33,421 nt of DNA from Gammaproteobacteria bacterium (GCA_029941485.1 JAPYOZ010000003.1:1-33421), one strand, 5' to 3'; counted from the first letter of the stretch, positions 1-7,950 are shown. The notes: a model not told the origin generated them from the letters alone. Program-made: numbers and translations.

Positions 1-246
1 GCGGCAGTGGGTATGCCAATTGCCGTTGCTGGTGCGTTGGGTTTTATTGTGGCCGGTTGGAACGTTGAGAGTGCCACAAGTGGGTTGGGGTTTATTCATG
101 CCAAGGCATTAGTTAGTATTGTAATTGTGAGTGTGTTGTTCGCACCGCTGGGCGCTAAGGTTGCTCACCGTGTGGACGGTAAAAAACTGAAAAAGTTCTT
201 TGCCTTGTTCTTGGCTTTTCTTGGAATGGCCGTATTGTCTTTTTAG
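1..246 (+). CDS. TauE/SafE-family membrane carrier, C-terminal fragment
   Basis: The reading frame is open from base 1 to a TAG at 244-246, so only the last 81 residues are present; the start lies outside the window. The fragment has three hydrophobic helices: a Gly/Ala-rich one, one ending in a FAPLGAKVAHRV-like loop, and a C-terminal KFFALFLAFLGMAVL helix. This is the typical end of TauE/SafE (former DUF81) inner-membrane proteins. Family members are proposed exporters of sulfite or organosulfonates, or general anion carriers. The substrate cannot be told from the fragment. It converges on ubiX, with a stem-loop between the two. Confidence 0.75.
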   Translation, partial: AAVGMPIAVAGALGFIVAGWNVESATSGLGFIHAKALVSIVIVSVLFAPLGAKVAHRVDGKKLKKFFALFLAFLGMAVLSF

Positions 247-250
247 AACT

Positions 251-277
251 TATGTAACAGGCAAGGCCTGTTACATA
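251..277. terminator. Stem-loop between convergent TauE/SafE and ubiX genes
   Basis: A perfect 12-bp inverted repeat (251-262 with 266-277, TATGTAACAGGC and its complement) has a 3-base loop. It fills nearly all of the gap between two convergent genes. Neither side has a clean run of T, so it may be a weak or Rho-assisted terminator, or an RNA 3'-end stabiliser. Confidence 0.5.
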
Positions 278-877
278 TTAACCTTGCCAAGGCGCTGCAA
301 GATCGTGATTTACGTCCAAATGGTCGAGTATTCTAGCCACGACAAAATTGACCAAATCCTGAATGCATTGAGGGTTTTGATAAAAGGCTGGATTGGCGTC
401 CATAATCACCACACCTAAGCGAGAAAGTTTGAGCATATTCTCCAGGTGAATGGCTGAATATGGGGTTTCCCTTGGTACTAAGATTAACTTTTTTTGCTCT
501 TTAATTACTACATCGGCGGCGCGGTGCATAAGGTTATCCGCATGGCCATTAGCAATAGCTGAGAGTGTACTCATGGTGCATGGCACCACCACCATTGCGC
601 GTGGTGGGTTAGAGCCAGAGGCAACAGGTGCTGTCCATTGATTTTTAGAAAATACTTCAATTTGGCCATCTTTAGCGCCTAGATATTGAGTGAGATTTTG
701 CTCTACTGATTGAGTGTCACTACCCAAATTAAGGTCAGTTTCCATGGCGATAACAGTATTGGCAGCAGTCGATATCATCACATAAATCAACTCTTGAGTT
801 TTGACTAGCTCTTTGAGTAGGGTAATGGCGTAAGGCATGCCTGAGGCGCCAGTGAGTGCAATTGCAATTGGTTTCAT
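278..877 (-). CDS. ubiX: Flavin prenyltransferase UbiX
   Basis: This 199-residue cytoplasmic flavoprotein makes prenylated FMN from FMN and dimethylallyl phosphate. Prenyl-FMN is the cofactor of UbiD-type decarboxylases in ubiquinone synthesis. Visible family features are the N-terminal GASG nucleotide loop (residues 10-13), the PCTMSTLSAIANG segment in the middle, and the RETPYSAIHLENM stretch towards the C-terminus. Length is close to the E. coli protein. The ATG overlaps the stop of mpl by 4 bases, so the two are translationally coupled at the end of an msrB-mpl-ubiX transcript. No ubiD is seen in the window. Confidence 0.95.
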   Translation of the reverse strand: MKPIAIALTGASGMPYAITLLKELVKTQELIYVMISTAANTVIAMETDLNLGSDTQSVEQNLTQYLGAKDGQIEVFSKNQWTAPVASGSNPPRAMVVVPCTMSTLSAIANGHADNLMHRAADVVIKEQKKLILVPRETPYSAIHLENMLKLSRLGVVIMDANPAFYQNPQCIQDLVNFVVARILDHLDVNHDLAAPWQG

Positions 878-2172
878 AGGTTCGGTATTAGTTTGTTAAA
901 AATATCATCAAAACTACCGTTAGACATGACCACGAAATGGCCTTGATTGATTTGACCTAGTTGGGCGACAATGTCATCAACAGTGTTAAACAGTGTGTCG
1001 TTCTTAAACACGGTATCGATATCCCAAGTTTGATTTTCTGGACGCAATATTAACACTTGATCAGCATCCTTGAGCGCGTCGACTAAACTTTGTTGGTGAA
1101 TGCCAGATTTCATGGTGTTGGATCTAAGTTCTAATATTGCCACGATATTCTCATTACCAACTTTAGCGCGCAGACCTGACAGTGTGGTGTGGATAGCGGT
1201 TGGGTGATGAGCAAAATCATCGTATAAAGTAATGCGATCAGTTTGGTGTTTAATTTCTAAGCGACGCTTCACTCCTTTAAAGGCGTTGAGTGCTTCACAA
1301 GCCACATCAAAAGACACACCAACATGATGCGCAGCATAGACCGCACCCAAGCCATTTTGCATATTGTGCTCACCCAGTAAATTCCAGTTAACGGTTTGCC
1401 CTTCAATGTCAAATTGAGTACCGTTTTCATTAACACTGAGTTTTGATACAGGCAAAGGCTGTGTCGTTGAAAACGCACCCATGTTTAATACTTCAGTGAT
1501 GGGTTGGTTGTTTTGTGGGTGAATAATCAAACCGTCACTTGGTATGGTGCGGATGAGGTGGTGAAATTGATTTTGAATGTCTTGGAGTGAATCAAAAATA
1601 TCAGCATGGTCAAATTCTAGATTGTTAATGACTAAAGTTTTTGGGTGATAATGGATAAATTTTGAGCGCTTGTCAAAAAAAGCAGTGTCGTATTCGTCGG
1701 CCTCAATGACAAAGAAGTTTGAATCGGTTAGACGCGATGAAACGCCAAAATTCTCTACCACGCCACCAATTAAAAAACTAGGGTTATAACCTGCAGATTC
1801 TAATATCCAAGCGAGCATACTGGCCGTGGTGGTTTTGCCGTGCGTACCAGAAATGGCAAGCACCCATTTATCGCGTAAGACATTTTCACTCAGCCATTGC
1901 GCACCCGAAGTGTAGTTGTATTGTTTGTTTAAAATTTCTTCCACACAAGCATTGCCACGCGACAAGGCATTGCCAATAACAAACACATCAGCTTTAGGCA
2001 TATCAACCACTTCATAACCATGAGTGTAAGTAATGTTTTGTTCGTTGAGTTGAGTACTCATTGGCGGATACACGCCTTGATCTTGCCCAGTAACTGTGTG
2101 GCCGAGTTGTTTAGCAATCAGCGCCAGAGAGCCCATAAAAGTGCCAGCAATACCAAGAATGTGTACGTGCAT
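874..2172 (-). CDS. mpl: UDP-N-acetylmuramate:L-Ala-gamma-D-Glu-meso-DAP ligase (murein recycling)
   Basis: This 432-residue member of the Mur ligase family joins recycled murein tripeptide to UDP-MurNAc, using ATP in the cytoplasm. The N-terminus MHVHILGIAGTFMG is the Mpl-type UDP-binding loop (MurC differs here). The ATP P-loop SGTHGKTTT lies near residues 108-116, followed by the central-domain EADEYDTAFFD segment. It follows msrB by 2 bases and overlaps ubiX by 4, so all three are probably one transcript. An AAAGGCG element just before the ATG can act as ribosome binding site. An ordinary full-length copy. Confidence 0.95.
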   Translation of the reverse strand: MHVHILGIAGTFMGSLALIAKQLGHTVTGQDQGVYPPMSTQLNEQNITYTHGYEVVDMPKADVFVIGNALSRGNACVEEILNKQYNYTSGAQWLSENVLRDKWVLAISGTHGKTTTASMLAWILESAGYNPSFLIGGVVENFGVSSRLTDSNFFVIEADEYDTAFFDKRSKFIHYHPKTLVINNLEFDHADIFDSLQDIQNQFHHLIRTIPSDGLIIHPQNNQPITEVLNMGAFSTTQPLPVSKLSVNENGTQFDIEGQTVNWNLLGEHNMQNGLGAVYAAHHVGVSFDVACEALNAFKGVKRRLEIKHQTDRITLYDDFAHHPTAIHTTLSGLRAKVGNENIVAILELRSNTMKSGIHQQSLVDALKDADQVLILRPENQTWDIDTVFKNDTLFNTVDDIVAQLGQINQGHFVVMSNGSFDDIFNKLIPNL

Positions 2173-2174
2173 AT

Positions 2175-2540
2175 TTATTCGCCTTTGAAATTTAATGAAG
2201 CGGAATTAATGCAATAACGCTGTCCAGTTGGCGCTGGCCCGTCAGGAAAAACGTGCCCAAGATGAGCATCGCAGTTTTTGCATCTTACTTCCACGCGAGT
2301 CATGCCGTGGGCGCTGTCTTCGATTAGGGAAACGCTATCGGTTTGTGCAATGTCATAAAAGCTAGGCCAGCCTGTGCCAGAGTCAAATTTAGTGTTGGAT
2401 GAAAACAACACTTGGTTACAACAAATGCAGATATAGTTACCATCTTCGTGGTGATTAACGTATTGCCCAGTAAACGGCGCTTCCGTGCCGCATTGTTGAG
2501 TGACTTTAAACTGTTCTGGCGTTAATTTAGATAAATCCAT
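2175..2540 (-). CDS. msrB: Peptide-methionine (R)-S-oxide reductase MsrB
   Basis: This 121-residue cytoplasmic enzyme reduces methionine-R-sulfoxide in proteins. The catalytic cysteine is in RYCINS (C110). Four structural zinc ligands form two CxxC pairs, C38/C41 and C87/C90. The GTGWPSF and HLGHVFPDGP motifs are intact. There is no cysteine in the GWPSF loop where many MsrB proteins carry the resolving residue, so recycling may use another cysteine or thioredoxin directly. It is the first gene of msrB-mpl-ubiX. No Shine-Dalgarno sequence precedes the ATG; instead a TATAAT box lies six bases upstream (see the promoter entry). Confidence 0.95.
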   Translation of the reverse strand: MDLSKLTPEQFKVTQQCGTEAPFTGQYVNHHEDGNYICICCNQVLFSSNTKFDSGTGWPSFYDIAQTDSVSLIEDSAHGMTRVEVRCKNCDAHLGHVFPDGPAPTGQRYCINSASLNFKGE

Positions 2541-2546
2541 TCGTGT

Positions 2547-2552
2547 ATTATA
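2547..2552 (-). promoter_or_regulatory. Consensus -10 box six bases before msrB ATG
   Basis: On the minus strand the sequence reads TATAAT, ACACGA, ATG. The expected transcription start, 6-8 bases after the box, falls on or next to the A of the start codon, implying a leaderless mRNA. I see no good -35 match at 16-18 bases. The call rests on the perfect -10 hexamer and the missing ribosome binding site. Confidence 0.45.
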
Positions 2553-2582
2553 TGGGCATTTAAACCATTCTTCTTCACAACC

Positions 2583-3668
2583 ATGAAAAAGTATTTAGTT
2601 GGCGGTGCAGTTCGTGATCGCTTATTAGGCATTAGCGACAACAATACCGAGAAAGACTGGGTAGTGGTTGGTTCATCGCCTGATGAAATGCTGGATCTTG
2701 GGTATCGCCAAGTAGGTAAAGAATTTCCGGTTTTTTTGGATCCAGGCACGCAAGAAGAATATGCACTGGCTAGGTTAGAACGTAAAGTTGGTAAAGGCTA
2801 CAAGGGATTTGAGTTTGATACTTCAAAATCAGTCACACTTGAGCAAGACTTGTCGCGCCGTGATTTAACCATTAACGCGATTGCTGAGAAAGATGAGGAA
2901 TTGTTTGACCCTTTTAACGGCCAAGAAGACTTAAATAACGGCTTGTTAAAACACGTATCTGACGCTTTTAGTGAAGACCCTGTGCGTGTATTGCGTGTGG
3001 CGAGATTTGCGGCACGATTTAAACCATTTGGCTTTAAAGTGGCGCATGAAACACACCGACTAATGAAAGACATGGTTGCCTCTGGTGAGGTAGATGCACT
3101 AACGCCTGAGCGAGTTTTTAAAGAGCTTGAAAAAGCATTGTCTTATGAAACACCATCTGCTTTTTTTAAGGTGTTGTCGGCTTGTGGTGCAGATGCAAAA
3201 GTATTTCCAATGCTTAGTAGTAATGCACACACAACACATGATAATGAATTTGAGTTTTTAGATCATCTTAAAGTTAATAATCCAGCGATAAAATTTGCTG
3301 TTTGGTTGAATCGTGAAAGCATTCAGTCGATTGCTAAATTGTGCAAAGTAATCAAGTGCCCTAAGGAATACGAGCAATTAGCACTGCTTAGTAGTGAATG
3401 GAGTCGCTTTGCAAATGTATTTATTCAGCACGACAGTAAGGAAATTCTTGAATTTTTTACTAAGACGGATGCACTCAGGCGTAAAGAGCGATTTAAGAGC
3501 TTGTTAGTTGTGTTTGAATTGTTGGATATCAACATTCAATTGATTGTCCAACTTCAAGACCAACTTAGTGTTATTGATGTTTCAAAACTGGATAAAAATA
3601 ACATTGCAAAAGCGATTGTTAATAAAAAAATGGACGTGATTACGCTATTTATTGACTCGACAAAGTGA
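2583..3668 (+). CDS. cca: CCA tRNA nucleotidyltransferase
   Basis: This 361-residue class II nucleotidyltransferase adds or repairs the 3'-CCA end of tRNAs. The head domain is intact: GGAVRD (7-12), the EKDWVVVG metal-binding strand, DLSRRDLTINAIA, and the DPVRVLRVARFAARF neck. E. coli Cca is longer and carries a C-terminal HD phosphohydrolase motif. Here the equivalent region has no HD pair (the aligned segment reads KFAVWLNRES), so phosphatase activity is probably lost while CCA addition remains. No clear ribosome binding site precedes the ATG. It is divergent from msrB, and its last 24 bases overlap the convergent nuclease gene. Confidence 0.93.
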   Translation: MKKYLVGGAVRDRLLGISDNNTEKDWVVVGSSPDEMLDLGYRQVGKEFPVFLDPGTQEEYALARLERKVGKGYKGFEFDTSKSVTLEQDLSRRDLTINAIAEKDEELFDPFNGQEDLNNGLLKHVSDAFSEDPVRVLRVARFAARFKPFGFKVAHETHRLMKDMVASGEVDALTPERVFKELEKALSYETPSAFFKVLSACGADAKVFPMLSSNAHTTHDNEFEFLDHLKVNNPAIKFAVWLNRESIQSIAKLCKVIKCPKEYEQLALLSSEWSRFANVFIQHDSKEILEFFTKTDALRRKERFKSLLVVFELLDINIQLIVQLQDQLSVIDVSKLDKNNIAKAIVNKKMDVITLFIDSTK

Positions 3669-6131
3669 ATCGTATTCGCAATACTCACAAGCATTTTTAG
3701 TGGGCAATACCTGAGCCTCTCCTTGTTGAAAATCAAGACTGGCTTTACTTATTTTTTCTTGCCAGATGCTTAGTTGTTCATCCCACTGTGAGCATGCAGT
3801 TTTTTTATTGGATTGTTTGGGGAGTGAATCTTTGTCTTTGGACAGACCTTTGTAGGTAATTTTGTCCGACGCCAGTTCAATAAAGCAAACACCTTGTGTT
3901 TTGTTGGATAGGACATAGATGGGTAGTTGTGGATCTTTGATGGTGTCTCCACACCAATCGCTAACGGATGTTTTACCAATTTTATAATCAAAAATAATTC
4001 GATTACCATTTTCCATTTCATCGGTTCTATCGAGGCGCACATCGAAAATAAGTCCTGCGACATTAACCTGCATTTCTTGCTCAGTTGAAATGATTTTAAA
4101 CTCATCGCGCTGTTTTTCACTTTGGATAAATTTGCTTACCAATTCCAGCAAACGATTGCGCTCTACTTTGATGAAGTTAGATTTTGAATGAGTGCTTAGT
4201 TCTTGGTCAATGCTCGATGCAATGAGCGCTGTCAGGTCTTTATCGTTATAAGACAATAACTGCTCGAGTGAGAGTATTTGTTGGTAGATTTTTTCCAGTA
4301 CCTTATGAATAATATTGCCCTGTTCGATTCGACTAAGACCAATGTGGGGCGCGTTAAAATGCTGAGTGTTTAGTCGGTGGGAAAAACCTTTAAATGCACA
4401 AGCCATTTGATCTTTAAGAGTGGAAACACCACCTGAAATACTTTTGTTTGATAATTCTGGTGCTTGTGAATCGTTGAGTGTCTCGGTTTTAACGTGGGTG
4501 ATTTTACTTTTAGTAGGTGCTTCAACGGCGTTGCTAAACTCGATCAGTGGTGAGCTTTGTTGCTCGTTTTCATTGTGAGTTTGAGCGTAACTAAAAACAA
4601 CGTTATCAGATAAACCCATTAGATTGGTGAGTGTGTCTTTAGCGTCTTGGGCGATCAACTCATAATTACTACGAGGTATTTGATGATTAGTGGCAATATC
4701 AAAGGGGATAAACCGCGGAGAGTTGAGCGGAGAAGGTAGAAAATCATTGGTCATTCCAAGTACCCAAGCCTCATCAAAATACAAACCCTCAGCTTCCAAG
4801 CTACCGAGTATTTGAATGGGTGTTTTGGCAGATTGTGCTTGGAACATCACTTGTGATAACCAGTTTTTTAGATCTTCTAAAGCTTGATGAACGTTAACGG
4901 ATTGGCTGTATTGTGAAAGTAAGTTAAGCCCAAGACTGGTTTGTTGGTATTTTTTGAATAATTGGTATTCGCTACTATTAAGCACTCTGTCGGTTGCAAA
5001 CCCCCATGATTGCAAATGATTATTAAAGCTTAATAGCCACTGATCGTGACTTTGTTGGGGTGTGTTTTGATCATCACAAATAGTATTTAGAATTTGTTCC
5101 AATACGGGGCAGCTAGACAATTTCTCTTTAACCCGCCCCAACTTAAAGTTTGTTGTGGATAAAGACAAGACTTTATTGACCAATAGCGCTCGAGCGGATT
5201 GTTCATTTTTAGCAGAGGCAATGTAAGGCGAGGTAATAACAGTGTTAAAAGTAGTTGTTTCAATGCGGTTTTTTTGCAGTTGACTGCTCAATTTTAAGAT
5301 TAATAAAAGGTGTTGAATGAGCGGGTATTGGTCTAATGATAATCCCAAAGAAATGTTGTAGGATTTTTGCCCAGTTTCATTTAAGGTATCGTGAAACACT
5401 TGGTCAAAAATAGATTTGAACTGATAGTGAAGCTCGTTTATTTTTGGTGAAACAACAACAATTTGTTTGGAAGGGTTTGATGCGTGTATTTTTTTTGCCC
5501 ACTGCGCTGCACTTTTGATTTCATCTTGAGTTGTTTTAAAGGTTTTATTGGCATGACTATCGTCCAATTGTCTGTGCTCTAATACTTGATAACCAATGGT
5601 GTTTAAGAATTGTGATTGTTCTGGAGTGAGAGTTTTAAAGCCATAAATATAGGGCTTGGTCATTTTGATATCGTTGTTGATGATCAGTGTAGATAAGTCG
5701 TTGATATCGATCAGTCCTTGTTTTAATTTGTTTTTTTGGTAGTCTTGAATCCAGGCACTGAACAGCTCAGAAGTGTCAAAATGCGACTGTTGTAATTCAT
5801 TCAAGGAGATTAGATGAGCTTTGCAGTAATCGTAGTTCTTAATCACTTCGTCCAATAGTCGACACTCAACTTTTTGCCCCAAGTGGGACATTGATTGAGC
5901 AATTAAAACCCTTGATTCAATATTGGAGATTAATCTTGTGGACGGCTGGAAGTTTATTATGCCCCAAGTATTGAGTAGATATTGTTTCCAGGAAAAGACT
6001 TTAGGCAGTTGGGAGGTGCCTTTTTGCAATTGATAGGTTTTTTTAAAGGCTAAAACTTGACGGTTATTGGCCAAGATGACAACATCTTTAGCGGTGATTC
6101 GGTCTAGATTAGAATTAATCCACATAACCAA
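3645..6131 (-). CDS. AddB-like PD-(D/E)XK nuclease with Fe-S cysteines and inactive helicase region
   Basis: This 828-residue protein resembles the proteobacterial 'probable DNA repair protein' family related to AddB/RecB nucleases. The C-terminal nuclease has the expected order: H609 in QGNIIHKVLE, D701 in RLDRTD, the DYK motif (D715, K717), and DPQLPIY. An Fe-S staple like AddB's is visible: C578 plus C815, C818 and C824 (CxxCxxxxxC) at the very end. The N-terminal two thirds carry helicase-fold remnants such as GLYFDEAWVLGMTNDFLP, but no Walker A loop, so no ATPase is expected. It overlaps engB by 17 bases, and no AddA partner is in the window. The start could also be Met3. Confidence 0.8.
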   Translation of the reverse strand: MVMWINSNLDRITAKDVVILANNRQVLAFKKTYQLQKGTSQLPKVFSWKQYLLNTWGIINFQPSTRLISNIESRVLIAQSMSHLGQKVECRLLDEVIKNYDYCKAHLISLNELQQSHFDTSELFSAWIQDYQKNKLKQGLIDINDLSTLIINNDIKMTKPYIYGFKTLTPEQSQFLNTIGYQVLEHRQLDDSHANKTFKTTQDEIKSAAQWAKKIHASNPSKQIVVVSPKINELHYQFKSIFDQVFHDTLNETGQKSYNISLGLSLDQYPLIQHLLLILKLSSQLQKNRIETTTFNTVITSPYIASAKNEQSARALLVNKVLSLSTTNFKLGRVKEKLSSCPVLEQILNTICDDQNTPQQSHDQWLLSFNNHLQSWGFATDRVLNSSEYQLFKKYQQTSLGLNLLSQYSQSVNVHQALEDLKNWLSQVMFQAQSAKTPIQILGSLEAEGLYFDEAWVLGMTNDFLPSPLNSPRFIPFDIATNHQIPRSNYELIAQDAKDTLTNLMGLSDNVVFSYAQTHNENEQQSSPLIEFSNAVEAPTKSKITHVKTETLNDSQAPELSNKSISGGVSTLKDQMACAFKGFSHRLNTQHFNAPHIGLSRIEQGNIIHKVLEKIYQQILSLEQLLSYNDKDLTALIASSIDQELSTHSKSNFIKVERNRLLELVSKFIQSEKQRDEFKIISTEQEMQVNVAGLIFDVRLDRTDEMENGNRIIFDYKIGKTSVSDWCGDTIKDPQLPIYVLSNKTQGVCFIELASDKITYKGLSKDKDSLPKQSNKKTACSQWDEQLSIWQEKISKASLDFQQGEAQVLPTKNACEYCEYDSLCRVNK

Positions 6132-6714
6132 AGAAAGTGTCTAGCTTGGTCCAAAGTTCTTCTAAGCCTTGCTTTTTTAAACTGGAGAATAATTGCACAT
6201 CGACATAAGGGTGTTGTTCAATTGCCCGTTTGACTTTGAGATTTGCATTGCTAGCCGCACCTTTTTTTAGTTTGTCCGATTTGGTGAGTAGTATCTGCGT
6301 TGGTAGGTTAATGCTTACGCACCAATCGAGCATCATTTGGTCAAAAGGCGTGAGTGGTCGACGGCAGTCCATTACCAACACCGCACCTTTTAGGCATTGT
6401 CGCTTATTAAAATATTCACTCATGTCAGTGTGCCATTGTTTTTTAATGTGTTCTGGTACTTTAGCGTATCCGTAGCCAGGTAAATCCACCAGGCGACGAT
6501 CTTGATCCAATTCAAAAAATACCAAATGCTGTGTTCTGCCAGGCGTACGAGAGACCTTGGCTAGCTTTTTTTGCAAAGTTAGTGTGTTAATGGCGCTTGA
6601 CTTTCCAGCATTAGAGCGTCCAGCAAAAATCACTTCATAGCCTTGATCGGGTGGACAGCCTTTGAGTGATGGGCATGACAGTAAAAACTTAGCTTGTTGG
6701 TAGGAATTACGCAT
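6115..6714 (-). CDS. engB: Ribosome biogenesis GTPase EngB (YihA/YsxC)
   Basis: This 199-residue GTPase is required for assembly of the 50S ribosomal subunit. The G motifs are clear: G1 GRSNAGKSS (32-40), G3 DLPG (77-80), G4 TKSD (144-147) and G5 SSLK (177-180). Length is normal. It is divergent from the c-type cytochrome gene, an arrangement common around cytochrome c4 in gammaproteobacteria. Its 3' end overlaps the AddB-like gene, so the two are likely cotranscribed. Minus-strand A/T-rich boxes lie upstream (TATAAT at 6767-6762), but I cannot assign a promoter firmly. Confidence 0.96.
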   Translation of the reverse strand: MRNSYQQAKFLLSCPSLKGCPPDQGYEVIFAGRSNAGKSSAINTLTLQKKLAKVSRTPGRTQHLVFFELDQDRRLVDLPGYGYAKVPEHIKKQWHTDMSEYFNKRQCLKGAVLVMDCRRPLTPFDQMMLDWCVSINLPTQILLTKSDKLKKGAASNANLKVKRAIEQHPYVDVQLFSSLKKQGLEELWTKLDTFFGYVD

Positions 6715-6799
6715 TGGTTGAAATGGTGTATAATTATTAATATCGTGGTGGACTAAGCGCCATTATATAACTTTTAGTTTTTAATATAAGGAGAGAGTA

Positions 6800-7093
6800 A
6801 TGAAGAAAATTTTATTAGTAGCAGCAGCGGCTGCAATTTCAATGGGTTCTTTTTCAGTTCAAGCAGACGGCGGAGCAATGTACAGTTCATTAGGTTGTTC
6901 GGGTTGTCATGGTGCTGGTGGTAAATCATCAATTCCAACTTACCCATCATTAGCAGGTAAAGACGCAGCATGGATTGTTAAGCAATTAAAAGACTTCCAA
7001 TCCGGTGCTCGTAAAGATGCAACAATGAACGCAATGGCGCCAATGGCTGCTGGCCATGAGCAAGCAATTGCTGACTACTTAGCGGGTCAATAA
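6800..7093 (+). CDS. Small secreted class I cytochrome c (single haem)
   Basis: This 97-residue precursor has a signal peptide (MKK, a hydrophobic Ala-rich core, cleavage near VQA-DGG) and one haem-binding CSGCH at 33-37. A Met-rich segment (M76, M79, M82) supplies the likely distal ligand. The mature domain of about 74 residues is a cytochrome c553/c4-half type, a periplasmic electron carrier. In a sulfur oxidiser it could feed a terminal oxidase; that role is inferred. A strong AAGGAGAGAG ribosome site lies 5-10 bases before the ATG. The next gene encodes a two-haem relative whose N-terminal half is closely similar (YPSLAGK/YPKLAGQ, DFQSGARKD/DFKSGARKD), suggesting duplication. Confidence 0.93.
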   Translation: MKKILLVAAAAAISMGSFSVQADGGAMYSSLGCSGCHGAGGKSSIPTYPSLAGKDAAWIVKQLKDFQSGARKDATMNAMAPMAAGHEQAIADYLAGQ

Positions 7094-7150
7094 ATTACCA
7101 GCGGTTCTTGCCGCTTAGTAATTCATAGGATTTAACTTTTTAAATCCTAT
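7093..7150. repeat. Two tandem inverted repeats after the first cytochrome gene
   Basis: The first hairpin pairs 7093-7098 with 7118-7123 (AATTAC) and 7100-7104 with 7111-7115 (AGCGG), and begins at the last base of the stop codon. The second is a perfect 10-bp stem, 7125-7134 with 7141-7150 (ATAGGATTTA), with a 6-base loop. Neither has a T run after it. They stand directly before the true terminator, so they may protect the first mRNA's 3' end. That function is inferred. Confidence 0.7.
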
Positions 7151-7155
7151 ATTAT

Positions 7156-7195
7156 AATAAGCCGATATTGAGTATAATATCGGCTTATTTTTTTG
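7156..7195 (+). terminator. Rho-independent terminator between the two cytochrome genes
   Basis: A perfect 14-bp stem (7156-7169 with 7176-7189) has a 6-base loop and is followed by T residues to 7194. A TATAAT sequence at 7173-7178 spans the loop and the 3' arm. It could be the -10 of a promoter for the next gene, giving a leader of about 25 bases that contains the AAGGA ribosome site. Confidence 0.85.
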
Positions 7196-7211
7196 TAAAA
7201 AGGACTAACAT

Positions 7212-7868
7212 ATGAATAAATTAGCACTTGCTTTTTTTGCTGTACTGGCTTTAATTTCAACAAATATTTTTGCTTCGGGTAATGCCGCTAGTGGTCAAGA
7301 AAAAATAGAAACTTGTACTGGTTGTCATGGTCCTCAAGGCAATGCCATTGTGCCTATCTATCCGAAACTGGCGGGTCAAAGCGAAGGTTATTTATTAAAA
7401 CAATTAAGAGACTTTAAATCTGGAGCTCGTAAGGACGGCATTATGCTTGGTATGGTTGCACCGTTAAGCGATGCGGATATGGCTAATATTGCTGCTTATT
7501 ATTCGGCTCAAACAACCACAAAAGGCATGTCCATAAAAAATGCTAAAGTGTTTACACTGGGTCAAAAAATTTATCGTGGTGGTAAAAAGCACCTACCTGA
7601 CCATAAGCAAATAACTGCTTGCATTGCGTGTCATGGCCCTAATGGCAAAGGCATTTCAACGGCTGGATTTCCAGCATTGGCCTCGCAAAATGCTTCTTAT
7701 ACGGCTAAACAGTTAAAAGCATTCCGTCAAGAGTCGCTAAATGCACAAACGGGTACCACTGCTCACGTTCGAGACAATGACTACGAAAGCATGATGAGAA
7801 GGGTTGCTAGAAATTTGACTAATGAAGAAATTGACGCGGTTTCTCGCTACATCTCTGGCTTGAATTAG
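7212..7868 (+). CDS. Di-haem cytochrome c4
   Basis: The 218-residue precursor has a signal peptide (MNKLALAFFAVLALISTNIFA) followed by two cytochrome c domains. The haem motifs are CTGCH (35-39) and CIACH (137-141). Candidate distal Met ligands are M78/M81 in the first domain and M194/M195 in the second. Cytochrome c4 is a periplasmic, often membrane-associated, electron carrier that donates to cbb3- or aa3-type oxidases. An AAGGA element seven bases before the ATG is the ribosome binding site. A terminator separates it from the first cytochrome gene, so it may be transcribed on its own. Confidence 0.93.
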   Translation: MNKLALAFFAVLALISTNIFASGNAASGQEKIETCTGCHGPQGNAIVPIYPKLAGQSEGYLLKQLRDFKSGARKDGIMLGMVAPLSDADMANIAAYYSAQTTTKGMSIKNAKVFTLGQKIYRGGKKHLPDHKQITACIACHGPNGKGISTAGFPALASQNASYTAKQLKAFRQESLNAQTGTTAHVRDNDYESMMRRVARNLTNEEIDAVSRYISGLN

Positions 7869-7896
7869 AGCGTAACTTCTTTAGTTCAAAATTGGT

Positions 7897-7921
7897 AAAA
7901 AGGCAGCTACCCTGCCTTTTT
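7897..7921 (+). terminator. Rho-independent terminator after cytochrome c4
   Basis: A 10-bp stem AAAAAGGCAG / CTGCCTTTTT (7897-7906 with 7912-7921) has a 5-base loop, with the T run forming part of the 3' arm. It separates the cytochromes from the tig block. Confidence 0.85.
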
Positions 7922-7950
7922 ATTGCAGGTGAAAATGCTGTCCTATCAGG

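Noticed and set aside
6774..6971. Minus-strand frame across the first cytochrome gene
   Set aside because: Leu-rich shadow sequence opposite a clear signal peptide and haem motif.
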